Part shown: positions 8,353 to 16,680 of the stretch, in pieces | Position numbering within the stretch: the first letter of the stretch is position 1 | Layout of the letters: every line of letters begins with the position of its first letter | Source of the DNA: an uncultured Oscillibacter sp. | Lineage (GTDB): Bacteria > Bacillota > Clostridia > Oscillospirales > Oscillospiraceae | Direction: 5' to 3' | Assembly (NCBI RefSeq): GCF_910584465.1 | Contig: NZ_CAJUBK010000001.1 | Location: 62,001 to 126,000 of the forward strand | Length of the DNA: 64,000 nt | Notes under the pieces: generated by a model | What the model was told of the DNA's origin: nothing | Database searches by the model: none | Seen by the model: only the letters and a program-made list of their open reading frames with translations | Program-made: the position numbers and the translations under genes

Positions 8353-10304
8353 TCTTAGCGGAGAGCGCCGGGTTCTGCTACGGCGTGCGCCGGGCGGTGG
8401 AGCTGGCGGAGGAGACCGCCAGGGAGACGGGCGGCTGCTGGATGCTGGGGGACCTCATCCACAACCGCTATGCGGTCGAGGGGCTGAGGAGGCTTGGCGT
8501 CCAAAAGACGGCAAGCCCGGACGCTTTACATCCCGGGGACACGGTCATCCTCCGTTCCCATGGGGAATCGAAGCAGGTCCTGGACGGACTGGAGGCCAAA
8601 GGCGTCCGCTGTGTGGACGCGACCTGCCCGAACGTCCGCCGCATCCAGACCCTGGCGGCCCAGGCCGAGGCGGAGGGCCGGACCCCCGTCATCATCGGCG
8701 ACGCGTCCCATCCGGAGGTGGCGGGGATCGCCAGCCGGTGCCGCCGCCCGCGGATCTTCAGCGGGCCGGGCGAGGTGGAGGCGTGGCTGCGGGACGAGCC
8801 GGAGGCGCGGGAGGGGCCCCTGACGATGATGGCCCAGACCACGTGCATTCGTGAACTTTTTGAAACTTCTTGGAAAATCGTAAAAAAAGAGTGTACAAAC
8901 GCAAAAAAATTTGATACAATATGTACCGCTACGCATAAGCGTCAGTCTGAAGCGGCCATCCTCGCCGCGAAAGCGGACGTCATGGTCGTGGTAGGGGACC
9001 GTAAAAGCGCCAACACCAAACATTTGACGGAAATTTGTAAGGAGAGATGCCCCCGTGTGCTCCAGATCGAGGATGCGGACGAGCTCCCGCCGGATTTTTT
9101 CAGTGGTTGTTCTGTTGCGGGCCTTACGGCCGGTGCTTCCACGCCAGCGGGCATTATTAAGGAGGTATATGCAGCCATGAGTGAAGAGATCAGAGCGGTG
9201 GAGAACAACGAGGAGTCCTTTGAGGAACTGCTGAACCAGTCCTTCAAAACTTTAAATACAGGAGAGAAGGTGACCGGCATCGTCACCGCCATCACCCCGA
9301 CAGAGGTGCAGGTGGACGTGGGCGCCAAGCAGGCGGCCTACATCAAGTTCAGCGAGCTTTCCGACGACCCCGGCGCCAAGCCGGAGGACGTGGTGAAGGT
9401 GGGCGACGAAATCGAGACCTACATCGTCCGCGTCAACGACGTGGAGGGCTATGCCGAGCTCTCCAAGAAGCGGCTGGACGCCGTGAAGGTCTGGGAGAAC
9501 ATCGAGCAGGCCGTCGAGGAGAAGACCGTGATGGAAGGCACCGTCACGGAGGAGAACAAGGGCGGCATCGTGGTGTCCGTCAAGGGCGTGCGGGTCTTCG
9601 TCCCCGCCTCCCAGAGCGGCCAGCCCCGGGGCGCGGACCTGTCCGCCATGAAGGGGCAGAAGGTCCAGCTCCGCATCACGGAGGTCAACCGTGCCCGCCG
9701 CCGCGTGGTGGGTTCCATCCGCTCCGTGTCCGATGAGGCCCGCCGGGCCGCCCAGGAGGAGATCTGGGCCAACATCGAGGCGGGCAAGCGCTATACCGGG
9801 ACCGTGAAGTCCATGACCAGCTACGGCGTGTTCGTCGACATCGGCGGCGTGGACGGCATGGTACATATCTCGGAGCTGAGCTGGAGCCGCATCAAGACCC
9901 CCTCCGAGGTGTGCAAGGTCGGCGACACCATGGAGGTCTACGTGATCTCCTACGATCCCGAGAAGCGGAAGATCTCCCTGGGCGTCAAGGACCACAGCGT
10001 GGATCCCTGGCAGGTCTTCATGGACAAGTACGCGGTCGGCGACGTGGCCTCTGTCCGCGTGGTCAAGCTGATGACCTTCGGCGCCTTCGCCGAGGTCGTC
10101 CCCGGCGTGGACGGCCTGATCCACATCTCCCAGATCGCGGACCGCCGCATCGAGAAGCCGGAGGACGTGCTGTCCGAGGGCCAGATCGTGGACGCCAAGA
10201 TCACCGCCGTGGACGAGGAGCGGAAGAAGATCTCCCTGTCCATCCGCGCCCTGTTGGCCCCCTCCGTGGAGGAGCCCGGCGAGGACGGCGGCATGGAGGA
10301 GTGA
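8343..10304 (+). CDS. ispH: Bifunctional HMB-PP reductase / ribosomal protein S1 fusion
   Basis: This 653-residue fusion joins IspH (last step of the MEP isoprenoid pathway) to ribosomal protein S1. Residues 1-278 are IspH with iron-sulfur ligands C12, C95 and C194 and the AGLTAGASTPAGIIKE ending. From about 279 there are four S1 RNA-binding repeats (about 300-370, 385-455, 470-540, 555-630), including VTGIVTAITPTEVQVDVGA and YTGTVKSMTSYGVFVDIGG. The start is GTG at 8343, overlapping plsC. Such fusions are known in clostridia. An AT-rich stretch inside the gene carries a promoter and a second start at the domain junction, listed separately. Confidence 0.95.
   Translation: MQVILAESAGFCYGVRRAVELAEETARETGGCWMLGDLIHNRYAVEGLRRLGVQKTASPDALHPGDTVILRSHGESKQVLDGLEAKGVRCVDATCPNVRRIQTLAAQAEAEGRTPVIIGDASHPEVAGIASRCRRPRIFSGPGEVEAWLRDEPEAREGPLTMMAQTTCIRELFETSWKIVKKECTNAKKFDTICTATHKRQSEAAILAAKADVMVVVGDRKSANTKHLTEICKERCPRVLQIEDADELPPDFFSGCSVAGLTAGASTPAGIIKEVYAAMSEEIRAVENNEESFEELLNQSFKTLNTGEKVTGIVTAITPTEVQVDVGAKQAAYIKFSELSDDPGAKPEDVVKVGDEIETYIVRVNDVEGYAELSKKRLDAVKVWENIEQAVEEKTVMEGTVTEENKGGIVVSVKGVRVFVPASQSGQPRGADLSAMKGQKVQLRITEVNRARRRVVGSIRSVSDEARRAAQEEIWANIEAGKRYTGTVKSMTSYGVFVDIGGVDGMVHISELSWSRIKTPSEVCKVGDTMEVYVISYDPEKRKISLGVKDHSVDPWQVFMDKYAVGDVASVRVVKLMTFGAFAEVVPGVDGLIHISQIADRRIEKPEDVLSEGQIVDAKITAVDEERKKISLSIRALLAPSVEEPGEDGGMEE
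8892..8920 (+). promoter_or_regulatory. Internal promoter upstream of the S1 half of ispH-rpsA
   Basis: TGTACA (8892-8897), 17-base spacer, TACAAT (8915-8920) with TG at 8912-8913 as extended -10. It lies in an AT-rich pocket (about 8840-9060) that stands out inside a very GC-rich gene. Transcripts would begin near 8927, about 250 bases before the S1 start at 9177. Confidence 0.55.
9159..9179 (+). promoter_or_regulatory. Internal Shine-Dalgarno and ATG at the IspH/S1 junction
   Basis: AAGGAGG (9159-9165) is followed 11 bases later by an in-frame ATG at 9177, codon 279 of the fusion. Translation from here would give a free S1 protein of 375 residues beginning MSEEIRAVENNEE. The site falls exactly where IspH homology ends. 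Confidence 0.6.
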
Positions 10305-10333
10305 GCCTCCCCCAGGCGAGCGGCATGAGCGAA

Positions 10334-10366
10334 GGAGCGGGCCCCCACGGGCGCGCTCCTTTTTTT
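10334..10366 (+). terminator. Intrinsic terminator after ispH-rpsA
   Basis: GGAGCG...CGCTCC stem with inner GGGC/GCCC pairing, followed by a run of seven T. It ends the housekeeping run and separates it from the CoA-transferase gene. Confidence 0.85.
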
Positions 10367-10398
10367 CAAAAAATATGTTATTTTTTTCACGTTTGGCA

Positions 10399-10427
10399 TT
10401 GCAATATTTTCCAAGAGATGTTATACT
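10399..10427 (+). promoter_or_regulatory. Promoter for the CoA-transferase gene
   Basis: TTGCAA (10399-10404), 17-base spacer, TATACT (10422-10427) with TG at 10419-10420. It sits in an AT-rich gap right after a terminator, so the CoA-transferase is a separate unit. Confidence 0.75.
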
Positions 10428-10510
10428 ATCGAACGTAGATGTCATACGACAGGAAGCGGCCCGTCGTTTCACGGGGAAACAGAAAATCATCAGATGTGGA
10501 GGAATCGACT

Positions 10511-11857
10511 ATGAGCTATCAGGAGGAATACCGGCAGAAGCTGACTACCGCGGAGGAGGCGGTCAAGGCCGTCAAGTCCGGCGACTGGCTGGACTACGGC
10601 TGGACGGTCTGCTCTCCCAACGCCCTGGACAAGGCCCTCGCCGCCCGGATGGGGGAACTGAAGGACGTGAACATCCGGGGCGGCATCCTGACCCGCCGTC
10701 CCGCCATCTTCGACGTGCCGGACGCCGCCAGCCATTTCGCCTGGAACTCCTGGCACATGAGCGGCATCGAGCGCAAGGCCATCAAGGAGGGCTTCGCTTA
10801 CTACATCCCCCTGCGCTATTCCGAGCTGCCGGGGCTCTACCGGGACTGCATCAAGACCCTGGACGTGGCCATGTTCCAGGTGGCCCCCATGGACGCGCAC
10901 GGATGGTTCAACTTCGGCCCCGGCGGCTCCCACCTGAAGGCCGTCTGCGACTGCGCCAAGACCATCATCGTCGAGGTCAACCGGAACATGCCCGTCTGCC
11001 TGGGCGGGTTCGAGAACTGCGTACATATCAGCGAGGTGTCCATGGTCGTGGAGGGGGAGGATCCCCCGATGGAGACCCTGGGCGGGGCGGGGGCCGCTTC
11101 CGAGGTGGACCTGGCCGTCGCGAACCTGGTGGTGCCCGAGATCGAGGACGGCGCCTGCCTCCAGCTGGGCATCGGCTCCATGCCCAGCGCCATCGGCAAG
11201 ATGATCGCGGAGTCCGACCTGAAGGACCTGGGCGTCCATACCGAGATGTACGTCGACGCCTTCGTGGACATGTCCAAGGCGGGCCGCATCACCGGCGCCT
11301 GCAAGCCCTTCGACCGGGGCCGGCAGACCTATGCCTTCGCCGCCGGCACGCAGAAGCTCTATGACTTCCTGGACAACAACCCCGAGTGCATGGCCGCGCC
11401 GGTCAGCTATGTCAACGACATCGCCCGGGTGTCCCAGATCGACAAGTTCACCTCGATCAACGGCGCGGTGGACATCGACCTTTACGGCCAGGTGTCCTCC
11501 GAGTCCTCCGGCATCAGCCACATCTCCGGCGCGGGCGGCCAGCAGGACTTCGTCATGGGCGCTTACCTGGCCAAGGGCGGCAAGAGCTTCATCTGCTGCT
11601 CGTCCTCCTTCCTGGACAAGAAGACCGGGGTGCTGAAGTCCCGCATCCGGCCCACCCTGGTGGAGGGCTCCGTGGTCACCGCCACCCGGACGAACCTCCA
11701 TTGGATCGTGACGGAATACGGCAAGTTCAACGTCAAGGGCAAGTCCACTTGGGAGCGGGCCGAGGGCCTGATCTCCATCGCCCATCCCCAGTTCCGGGAG
11801 GAGCTCATCGCCGAGGCGGAGAAGATGCACATCTGGCGGCGGTCGAACAAGCGCTGA
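10511..11857 (+). CDS. Butyryl-CoA:acetate CoA-transferase type enzyme
   Basis: This 448-residue protein belongs to the acetyl-CoA hydrolase/transferase family and most resembles butyryl-CoA:acetate CoA-transferases of gut butyrate producers, which release butyrate and regenerate acetyl-CoA. The glycine loop LGIGSMPSA and the HTEMYVDAF motif are present; Glu245 in the latter is the expected catalytic residue by analogy with 4-hydroxybutyrate CoA-transferase. [14 protein letters not shown] and the [10 protein letters not shown] segment complete the C-terminal half. The ATG at 10511 follows GGAGGA; an earlier in-frame ATG at 10439 overlaps the promoter region. Substrate is inferred; propionyl-CoA or 4-hydroxybutyrate use is possible. 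Confidence 0.85.
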   Translation: MSYQEEYRQKLTTAEEAVKAVKSGDWLDYGWTVCSPNALDKALAARMGELKDVNIRGGILTRRPAIFDVPDAASHFAWNSWHMSGIERKAIKEGFAYYIPLRYSELPGLYRDCIKTLDVAMFQVAPMDAHGWFNFGPGGSHLKAVCDCAKTIIVEVNRNMPVCLGGFENCVHISEVSMVVEGEDPPMETLGGAGAASEVDLAVANLVVPEIEDGACLQLGIGSMPSAIGKMIAESDLKDLGVHTEMYVDAFVDMSKAGRITGACKPFDRGRQTYAFAAGTQKLYDFLDNNPECMAAPVSYVNDIARVSQIDKFTSINGAVDIDLYGQVSSESSGISHISGAGGQQDFVMGAYLAKGGKSFICCSSSFLDKKTGVLKSRIRPTLVEGSVVTATRTNLHWIVTEYGKFNVKGKSTWERAEGLISIAHPQFREELIAEAEKMHIWRRSNKR

Positions 11858-12050
11858 GCCACCGTTCTTTGCGGGGCCTCTGCTGTGTGGTGTTTGTCTC
11901 ATCGGAACTTCGTTGGACAGCAGTCCCTTCCCAGGGCAGTCTTAGCACGGAATCGAGGAAAGAGCACGGAATCTGTAACTGGCATGGAACCGAGCGGATC
12001 GAGAGGCAGACGACACAGCGGCAGGGGCCGCGACAGAGAAAGGGGTGTCC

Positions 12051-12548
12051 ATGTTCCAAATCGGGGACCTGATCGTGCATCCCATGCACGGTGCGGGTAT
12101 CATCGATGATGTGGTCAAGGAGAAGGTGGCAGGCACGACGAAGGAATACTATGTGTTCAAAATGCCGGTAGGCGGTCTGGTGCTGAAGATCCCCACCGCC
12201 AACTGTCAGGCCATCGGCATCCGGTCCATCATCTCTCCAAAGGAGGCGGAGGCGTTCTTCGCCGGTATCCCCGCCTTGGAGGTAGAAGCGAACGCCAACT
12301 GGAACAAACGTTATCAGGAGAACCTCCTCCGGCTGAAGAGCGGGGACCTCAACGAGGTGGCCCGCGTGGTGAAGGGCCTGATGCGGCGGGACTCCCGCCG
12401 CGGGCTGTCCACGGGGGAGCGGAAGATGCTCCACAGCGCGAAGCAGATCATCATCTCGGAGATCGCGCTGGTGGAGGGCTGCGCGTATCAGGACGCGGAG
12501 GACCGGCTGGACCGGGCGGTGATGCAGAAGCCGCCGGTCCCGCAGTGA
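12051..12548 (+). CDS. CarD/CdnL family RNA polymerase-binding regulator
   Basis: This 165-residue protein has an N-terminal CarD/TRCF RNA-polymerase-interacting Tudor-like domain (FQIGDLIVHPMHGAGII, then KEYYVFKMPVGGLVLKIP) and a helical C-terminal domain (EVARVVKGLMRRDSRRGLSTGERKML) that in CdnL binds promoter DNA. Relatives stabilise open complexes, often at rRNA promoters. The ATG at 12051 is preferred over a GTG two codons earlier. A 193-base gap upstream shows no convincing promoter or terminator to my eye. The gene leads into ispD-ispF, a common clostridial order. Confidence 0.88.
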   Translation: MFQIGDLIVHPMHGAGIIDDVVKEKVAGTTKEYYVFKMPVGGLVLKIPTANCQAIGIRSIISPKEAEAFFAGIPALEVEANANWNKRYQENLLRLKSGDLNEVARVVKGLMRRDSRRGLSTGERKMLHSAKQIIISEIALVEGCAYQDAEDRLDRAVMQKPPVPQ

Positions 12549-12576
12549 CGCCGCCGGGGAGGAGAGGGAGGCCGTG

Positions 12577-13308
12577 ATGCTGCCGTTTTTGAAAAAAGTA
12601 CGGGAGGCCCGCCGGCCCCGCTGCACCGCCCTGGTGGCCGCGGCAGGCAGCTCCAGCCGGATGGGCGGCGTGGATAAGCTGCTCCAGCCGCTGGACGGCG
12701 TGCCGGTGCTGGCGCGGACGCTGACGGCGCTGCAGCTGGCCGCCGGGGTGGACGAGATCGTCATCGCCGCCCGGGAAGAGGACATCCTGGAGTTCTCCCA
12801 GCTCTGCCGGACCTATGGAATCTCGAAGTGCTCCAAGGTCGTCCGGGGCGGGGAGAGCCGGGCCCATTCCGTGCTGCTGGCGGCGCTGGAGGCCTCGCCG
12901 GAGGCGGAGCTCCTGGCGGTGCAGGACGGCGCCCGCCCGCTGGTGACGCCGGAGCTCATCGACCGTGTGATCGCCGCCGCCGCCCGCTGCTCCGCCGCCG
13001 TGCCCGCCGTGCCGGTGAAGGACACCGTCAAGCTCTCCCGGCAGGACGGCGCGGTGGAGGAGACCCTGGAGCGGGGGCGGCTCCGGGCCGCGCAGACGCC
13101 CCAGGTCTTCGAGGCCAGCCTGCTGAAGGCGGCCCTCCAGTCCGCCCTGGAGCAGGGGGCCCCCGTCACCGACGACGCCTCCGCCGTGGAGCGCCTGGGG
13201 AAGACGGTCTTCCTGGTGGACGGAGGAGAGGAGAACCTGAAGATCACCACGCCGCTGGATCTGGCGGTGGCGGAGGCCATCCTGCAGGGACGGGAGGGAG
13301 CGCGATGA
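12577..13308 (+). CDS. ispD: 2-C-methyl-D-erythritol 4-phosphate cytidylyltransferase
   Basis: This 243-residue enzyme joins CTP and MEP to make CDP-ME, step three of the MEP pathway. The nucleotide-binding motif [15 protein letters not shown] ([20 protein letters not shown]) is near residue 20, with the VQDGARPLV motif and the [11 protein letters not shown] motif following. A basic N-terminal extension of about 14 residues precedes the family start. GTG 12574 is an alternative start. It overlaps ispF by 4 bases (ATGA), so the two are coupled. Confidence 0.95.
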   Translation: MLPFLKKVREARRPRCTALVAAAGSSSRMGGVDKLLQPLDGVPVLARTLTALQLAAGVDEIVIAAREEDILEFSQLCRTYGISKCSKVVRGGESRAHSVLLAALEASPEAELLAVQDGARPLVTPELIDRVIAAAARCSAAVPAVPVKDTVKLSRQDGAVEETLERGRLRAAQTPQVFEASLLKAALQSALEQGAPVTDDASAVERLGKTVFLVDGGEENLKITTPLDLAVAEAILQGREGAR

Positions 13309-13799
13309 CGGCGCTGCGCATCGGACACGGTTACGACGTCCACCGCCTGGAGGCGGGCCGGAAGCTGATCCTGGGCGGGGTGGACATCCCCTGGGAGAAG
13401 GGGCTGCTGGGCCACTCCGACGCCGACGTGCTGGTCCACGCGGTGATGGACGCCCTGGCCGGGGCGGCCCGGCTGGGGGACATCGGGAAGCTGTTCCCGG
13501 ACACGGACCCGGCCTATGAGGGCATCTCCAGCCTGGAGCTGCTGAGAGAGGTCGGGCGCCTCCTGAGGGAGCGGGGCTTCGCCGTGGCGGACATCGACGC
13601 CACGCTGCTGGCCCAGGCGCCGAAGGTCGCCCCCTATAAAGCCCGGATGGCGGAGAACATCGCCGGGGCCCTCGGCATCGAGGCGGAGCGCGTCAACGTC
13701 AAGGCCACCACCGAGGAGGGCCTGGGCTTCACCGGGGACGGCTCCGGCATGGCGGCCCACGCCGTGGCGCTGGTGGAGAAGGAGGGGCCGATCCTATGA
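13305..13799 (+). CDS. ispF: 2-C-methyl-D-erythritol 2,4-cyclodiphosphate synthase
   Basis: This 164-residue enzyme forms the cyclic diphosphate of the MEP pathway. The zinc ligands lie in GHGYDVHRL (Asp and His) and [10 protein letters not shown], and the family ending [21 protein letters not shown] is intact. It starts on ATGA overlapping ispD and itself overlaps the next small exported-protein gene by 4 bases, so all three are translationally coupled. Confidence 0.97.
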   Translation: MTALRIGHGYDVHRLEAGRKLILGGVDIPWEKGLLGHSDADVLVHAVMDALAGAARLGDIGKLFPDTDPAYEGISSLELLREVGRLLRERGFAVADIDATLLAQAPKVAPYKARMAENIAGALGIEAERVNVKATTEEGLGFTGDGSGMAAHAVALVEKEGPIL

Positions 13800-14170
13800 G
13801 ACGGCAAAAAGTTTCTTTTTTAACTTTATCGCTTATGACGCTGGTTTTGCTGGCCACGCCGGTTTTGGCCCTGGACTTCGCCTCCCGGCGGGGGAGTCCT
13901 ACGACAGATGTTTCCATTGAAAACCTAGCCATAGAGGATGACCATTTCTCCATGACGGCAAGCCAGGAGAGAAAAAGTGCCACGACATTCCGCCGGGCCA
14001 ACTGGGAAATAGAGGATGACACGTTGTATATCACCCTGTTCAGCGGGCTGGTCCGGGGTGGCTACTGCCAGGATGAACTGAATGTCGACATTGAGAACGA
14101 TGCCCTGCGGGAGGTCCGGCAGGTCTGTCTGCGGGACCGTTCCTTTTCCAGGCTCATATACTCCAGATAG
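13796..14170 (+). CDS. Small exported protein of unknown function
   Basis: This 124-residue protein is not recognised. It begins with a clear signal peptide (basic MRRQK, hydrophobic core, probable cleavage after VLALD near residue 26). The mature part is Asp/Glu/Arg-rich with two Cys (GYCQDELN and QVCLRD), which could form a disulfide outside the cell. It starts on the stop of ispF but is visibly less GC-rich and uses different codons from its neighbours, suggesting a recent acquisition. A hairpin follows the stop. Confidence 0.65.
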   Translation: MRRQKVSFLTLSLMTLVLLATPVLALDFASRRGSPTTDVSIENLAIEDDHFSMTASQERKSATTFRRANWEIEDDTLYITLFSGLVRGGYCQDELNVDIENDALREVRQVCLRDRSFSRLIYSR

Positions 14171-14178
14171 CGTTTTGC

Positions 14179-14201
14179 GCCCCGCCCTCCGGCGGGGCTT
14201 T
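14179..14201 (+). terminator. Terminator-like hairpin after the exported-protein gene
   Basis: GCCCCGCC (14179-14186), loop CTCC, GGCGGGGC (14191-14198), then TTT. The stem is strong but the T-run is short. Confidence 0.55.
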
Positions 14202-14259
14202 CCCGTGCCCGCACCTTTCTCCGCGATCCCCATAGGATAGGAGGAAAGGAGGAGTGTTT

Positions 14260-14511
14260 GTGGAGCACTATATCATCCTTGCCCGCTCCGTCACCTACGC
14301 CCAGCGGATGCAGAAGTCCCTGGGGCGGGCGGGCATCCGCTGCCTGATCTTCCGGCCTCCCAGAGACCTGACGGACCTGGGCTGCGCCTACGCCGTGCGC
14401 GTCTCGATCCCCGACCTGCCGGGAGCGCTGGCCGCCCTGCGCCGGGACGGCCTGGGCCCCGTTCAAATATTCATCTACCAGCAGGGCCGATATGAGGAGG
14501 TGGAGCCATGA
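14260..14511 (+). CDS. DUF3343 putative Se/S carrier-like protein
   Basis: This 83-residue protein matches the DUF3343 (Se/S carrier-like) family: HYIILARSVTYAQRMQKSL, then IRCLIFRPPRDLTDLGCAYAVRV. One Cys sits in GCAYAVRV, the usual position. The GTG at 14260 is chosen because AAAGGAGG at 14245-14252 gives 7-base spacing; GTG 14254 would touch the site. It overlaps the following cysteine desulfurase-like gene by 4 bases. In the family the pairing suggests sulfur or selenium hand-over; this is inferred, not shown. Confidence 0.82.
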   Translation: MEHYIILARSVTYAQRMQKSLGRAGIRCLIFRPPRDLTDLGCAYAVRVSIPDLPGALAALRRDGLGPVQIFIYQQGRYEEVEP

Positions 14512-15641
14512 TCTATCTCGACAGCGCGGCCACCAGCTTCCAAAAGCCGCCCGCCGTCGCCGCCGCCATGTGGGAGGCCCTGGCCTCCATGAGCTCGCCG
14601 GGGCGGGGGGGCTATCCCGCCGCCGCCAAGGCCGCGGATACGGCCTTCCAGTGCCGCTCGGAGCTGGCGGAGCTCTTCGGACTGCGGGACCCGGAGCAGG
14701 TGGTCTTCACCCTGAACGCCACCCACGCGCTGAACATCGCCATCAAGAGCCTGGTCCCGCCGGGCGGGGAGGCGGTGATCTCCGGCTATGAGCACAACGC
14801 CGTCACCCGGCCCCTGGCCGCCTTGGGGGCGAAGATCTCCGTGGCCGCGGCCCCGCTCTTCGAGCCGGAGGCCGTGACACGGGCGTTCGCGGAGCGGATC
14901 GGCAAAGATACCGCCGCCGTGGTGTGCAGCCATGTGTCCAACGTCTTCGGATTCATCCAGCCGGTGGAGGAGATCGCGGAGCTGTGCCGGAGCCGGGGCG
15001 TGCCCTTCATCATCGACGCGTCCCAGTCCGCGGGGGTGCTGCCCCTGGACATGACGGCCCTGGGCGCGGCGTTCATCGCCATGCCGGGGCACAAGGGGCT
15101 CTACGGCCCCCAGGGCACCGGCGTCCTGCTCTGCGGCGAGGGGGCCCCCACCGGGCCGCTGCTGGAGGGCGGCACCGGCAGCCAGTCCATCCAGCAGCAG
15201 ATGCCGGAGTTCCTGCCGGACCGGCTGGAGGCCGGGACCCACAACATGCCGGGGATCGCGGGCCTGCTGGCAGGGGTCCGGTACGTCCGGGGCCGGGGGC
15301 TGGATAAGATCTTGGACCATGAGAAGTGCCTGACCTGCCTGGCGGTCCGGGGCCTGGAGACCGTGCCCGGCCTGCGGCTCTATGCCTCGCCGGGGCTGCG
15401 GGATCAGGCGGGCGTGCTGTCCCTGACCGCGGAGGGGATGGACGCGGAGACCCTGGGCGGGGCCCTGGCGGAGCGGGGGATCGCCGTCCGGACGGGCATC
15501 CACTGCGCCCCCTTCGCCCACCGCACGGCCGGGACCCTGGACACCGGCACGGTCCGCCTCAGCTTCTCCGACTTCAACACGGCGGAGGAGGTGGAGCGGC
15601 TGATCCCCGCCTTCCGGAGGGCCCTGTACGGATCTTTCTGA
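14508..15641 (+). CDS. Cysteine desulfurase-like class V aminotransferase
   Basis: This 377-residue PLP enzyme resembles the subfamily seen next to DUF3343 proteins and, in some genomes, near selenium-dependent hydroxylases. MIYLDSAATSFQKP opens the protein. DASQSAGVLPLDM precedes the PLP lysine K196 in PGHKGLYGPQGTG, and the likely persulfide Cys is C333 in GIHCAPFAHRT. It would take sulfur (or selenium) from cysteine and pass it on, perhaps to the DUF3343 protein encoded just upstream. Neither selD nor selA is in view. Confidence 0.88.
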   Translation: MIYLDSAATSFQKPPAVAAAMWEALASMSSPGRGGYPAAAKAADTAFQCRSELAELFGLRDPEQVVFTLNATHALNIAIKSLVPPGGEAVISGYEHNAVTRPLAALGAKISVAAAPLFEPEAVTRAFAERIGKDTAAVVCSHVSNVFGFIQPVEEIAELCRSRGVPFIIDASQSAGVLPLDMTALGAAFIAMPGHKGLYGPQGTGVLLCGEGAPTGPLLEGGTGSQSIQQQMPEFLPDRLEAGTHNMPGIAGLLAGVRYVRGRGLDKILDHEKCLTCLAVRGLETVPGLRLYASPGLRDQAGVLSLTAEGMDAETLGGALAERGIAVRTGIHCAPFAHRTAGTLDTGTVRLSFSDFNTAEEVERLIPAFRRALYGSF

Positions 15642-15681
15642 ACAGTCCGTGAATTTTCCGGTAATTTTCCCTTGGATTACC

Positions 15682-15710
15682 TTGCTTTTTGGACGTAGGT
15701 CCTATATAAT
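15682..15710 (+). promoter_or_regulatory. Promoter for the cdaA-cdaR unit
   Basis: TTGCTT (15682-15687), 17-base spacer, consensus TATAAT (15705-15710). It lies in an AT-rich gap. The roughly 90-base leader that follows includes a GGCCGCT/AGCGGCC hairpin. Confidence 0.78.
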
Positions 15711-15805
15711 CTATAGTATTCGTGACCTGACGCCGGGCAGGGCTCCCGGCAGGACCGGGACGGCCGCTGCGGGAGCGGCCGGGGGAAAGGGATGACGAGG
15801 GCAAA

Positions 15806-16678
15806 ATGAACGTGACGCTGAGCGAGCTGTTCACCACCATCGGCCGGTATCTGCTGACCATCGAGGCGGCGGATGTCCTGGATATCGCCATCATGGTGTT
15901 CGCTCTTTACAAGGTACTGACCCTGGTGCAGACCACCAAGGCCGCCAGCCTGCTGAAGGGGCTGTTCGTCTTTTTGGCGATGCTGCTGCTGAGCTACCTG
16001 TTCCACCTCAACGGCATCTACTACCTGCTGAGCCGGATGGTGGAGATGGGCGTGCTGGCCCTGATCGTCCTGTTCCAGCCGGAGATCCGGCGGATCTTGG
16101 AGGAGATGGGCAGCCGCCGCATCCTGGCCCTGTTCACCCGGACGGAGAACGCCAGCGTCCTGGAGCAGGCCGTGGAGCAGACCGTGCTGGCCTGTTCCGA
16201 GATGTCCCAGTCCCGCACCGGCGCGCTGATCGTGTTCGAGCGGGAGATCCTGCTGGACGATCTGGTCCGCAGCGGCACGATGCTGGACGCGGCGGTCTCC
16301 AGTGAGCTGCTGAAGAACATCTTCTTCGTCAAAGCGCCCATGCACGACGGCGCGGCGATCGTCCGCCATGGGCGGGTGCTGGGGGCGGGCTGCATGCTCC
16401 CCCTGAGCAAGAACGTGAACCTCTCCCGGGACCTGGGGATGCGGCACCGTGCCGGCATCGGCATGAGCGAGAACTCCGACGCGGTGGTGGTCATCGTGTC
16501 GGAGGAGACCGGCTCCATCTCCGTGGCCACCGGCGGGATGCTGAAACGGCACTTGAAGCCGGAGACCCTGGATAACCTCCTGCGGAACGAGCTGCTTCCG
16601 CAGGAGGAGACCGAGACGGACAAGCAGAAGTTCCGTCTCCCGGGCCTGCTGCGCTCCAGGAAGGACGGAGGTGCGTGA
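15806..16678 (+). CDS. cdaA: Diadenylate cyclase CdaA
   Basis: This 290-residue membrane enzyme makes the second messenger c-di-AMP from two ATP. Three hydrophobic segments lie in the first 90 residues. The DAC domain follows with the catalytic motifs MHDGAAIV and LGMRHRAGIG. The C-terminal 30 residues are charged and probably disordered. The cdaR gene follows at once, as is standard; glmM, often third in the operon, is not here. Confidence 0.96.
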   Translation: MNVTLSELFTTIGRYLLTIEAADVLDIAIMVFALYKVLTLVQTTKAASLLKGLFVFLAMLLLSYLFHLNGIYYLLSRMVEMGVLALIVLFQPEIRRILEEMGSRRILALFTRTENASVLEQAVEQTVLACSEMSQSRTGALIVFEREILLDDLVRSGTMLDAAVSSELLKNIFFVKAPMHDGAAIVRHGRVLGAGCMLPLSKNVNLSRDLGMRHRAGIGMSENSDAVVVIVSEETGSISVATGGMLKRHLKPETLDNLLRNELLPQEETETDKQKFRLPGLLRSRKDGGA

Positions 16679-16680
16679 CC

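Noticed and set aside
9169..9171. ATG just after the internal Shine-Dalgarno in ispH-rpsA
   Set aside because: It is out of frame with the S1 domains; the in-frame ATG at 9177 is the sensible start.
11858..12050. A promoter or terminator in the gap before the CarD gene
   Set aside because: Candidate boxes such as TTGGAC near 11921 have no acceptable -10 at 16-18 bases, and no stem is followed by a T-run.
15711..15805. A c-di-AMP (ydaO-type) riboswitch in the cdaA leader
   Set aside because: The leader is about 90 bases with simple hairpins; it is too short and lacks the conserved ydaO core.
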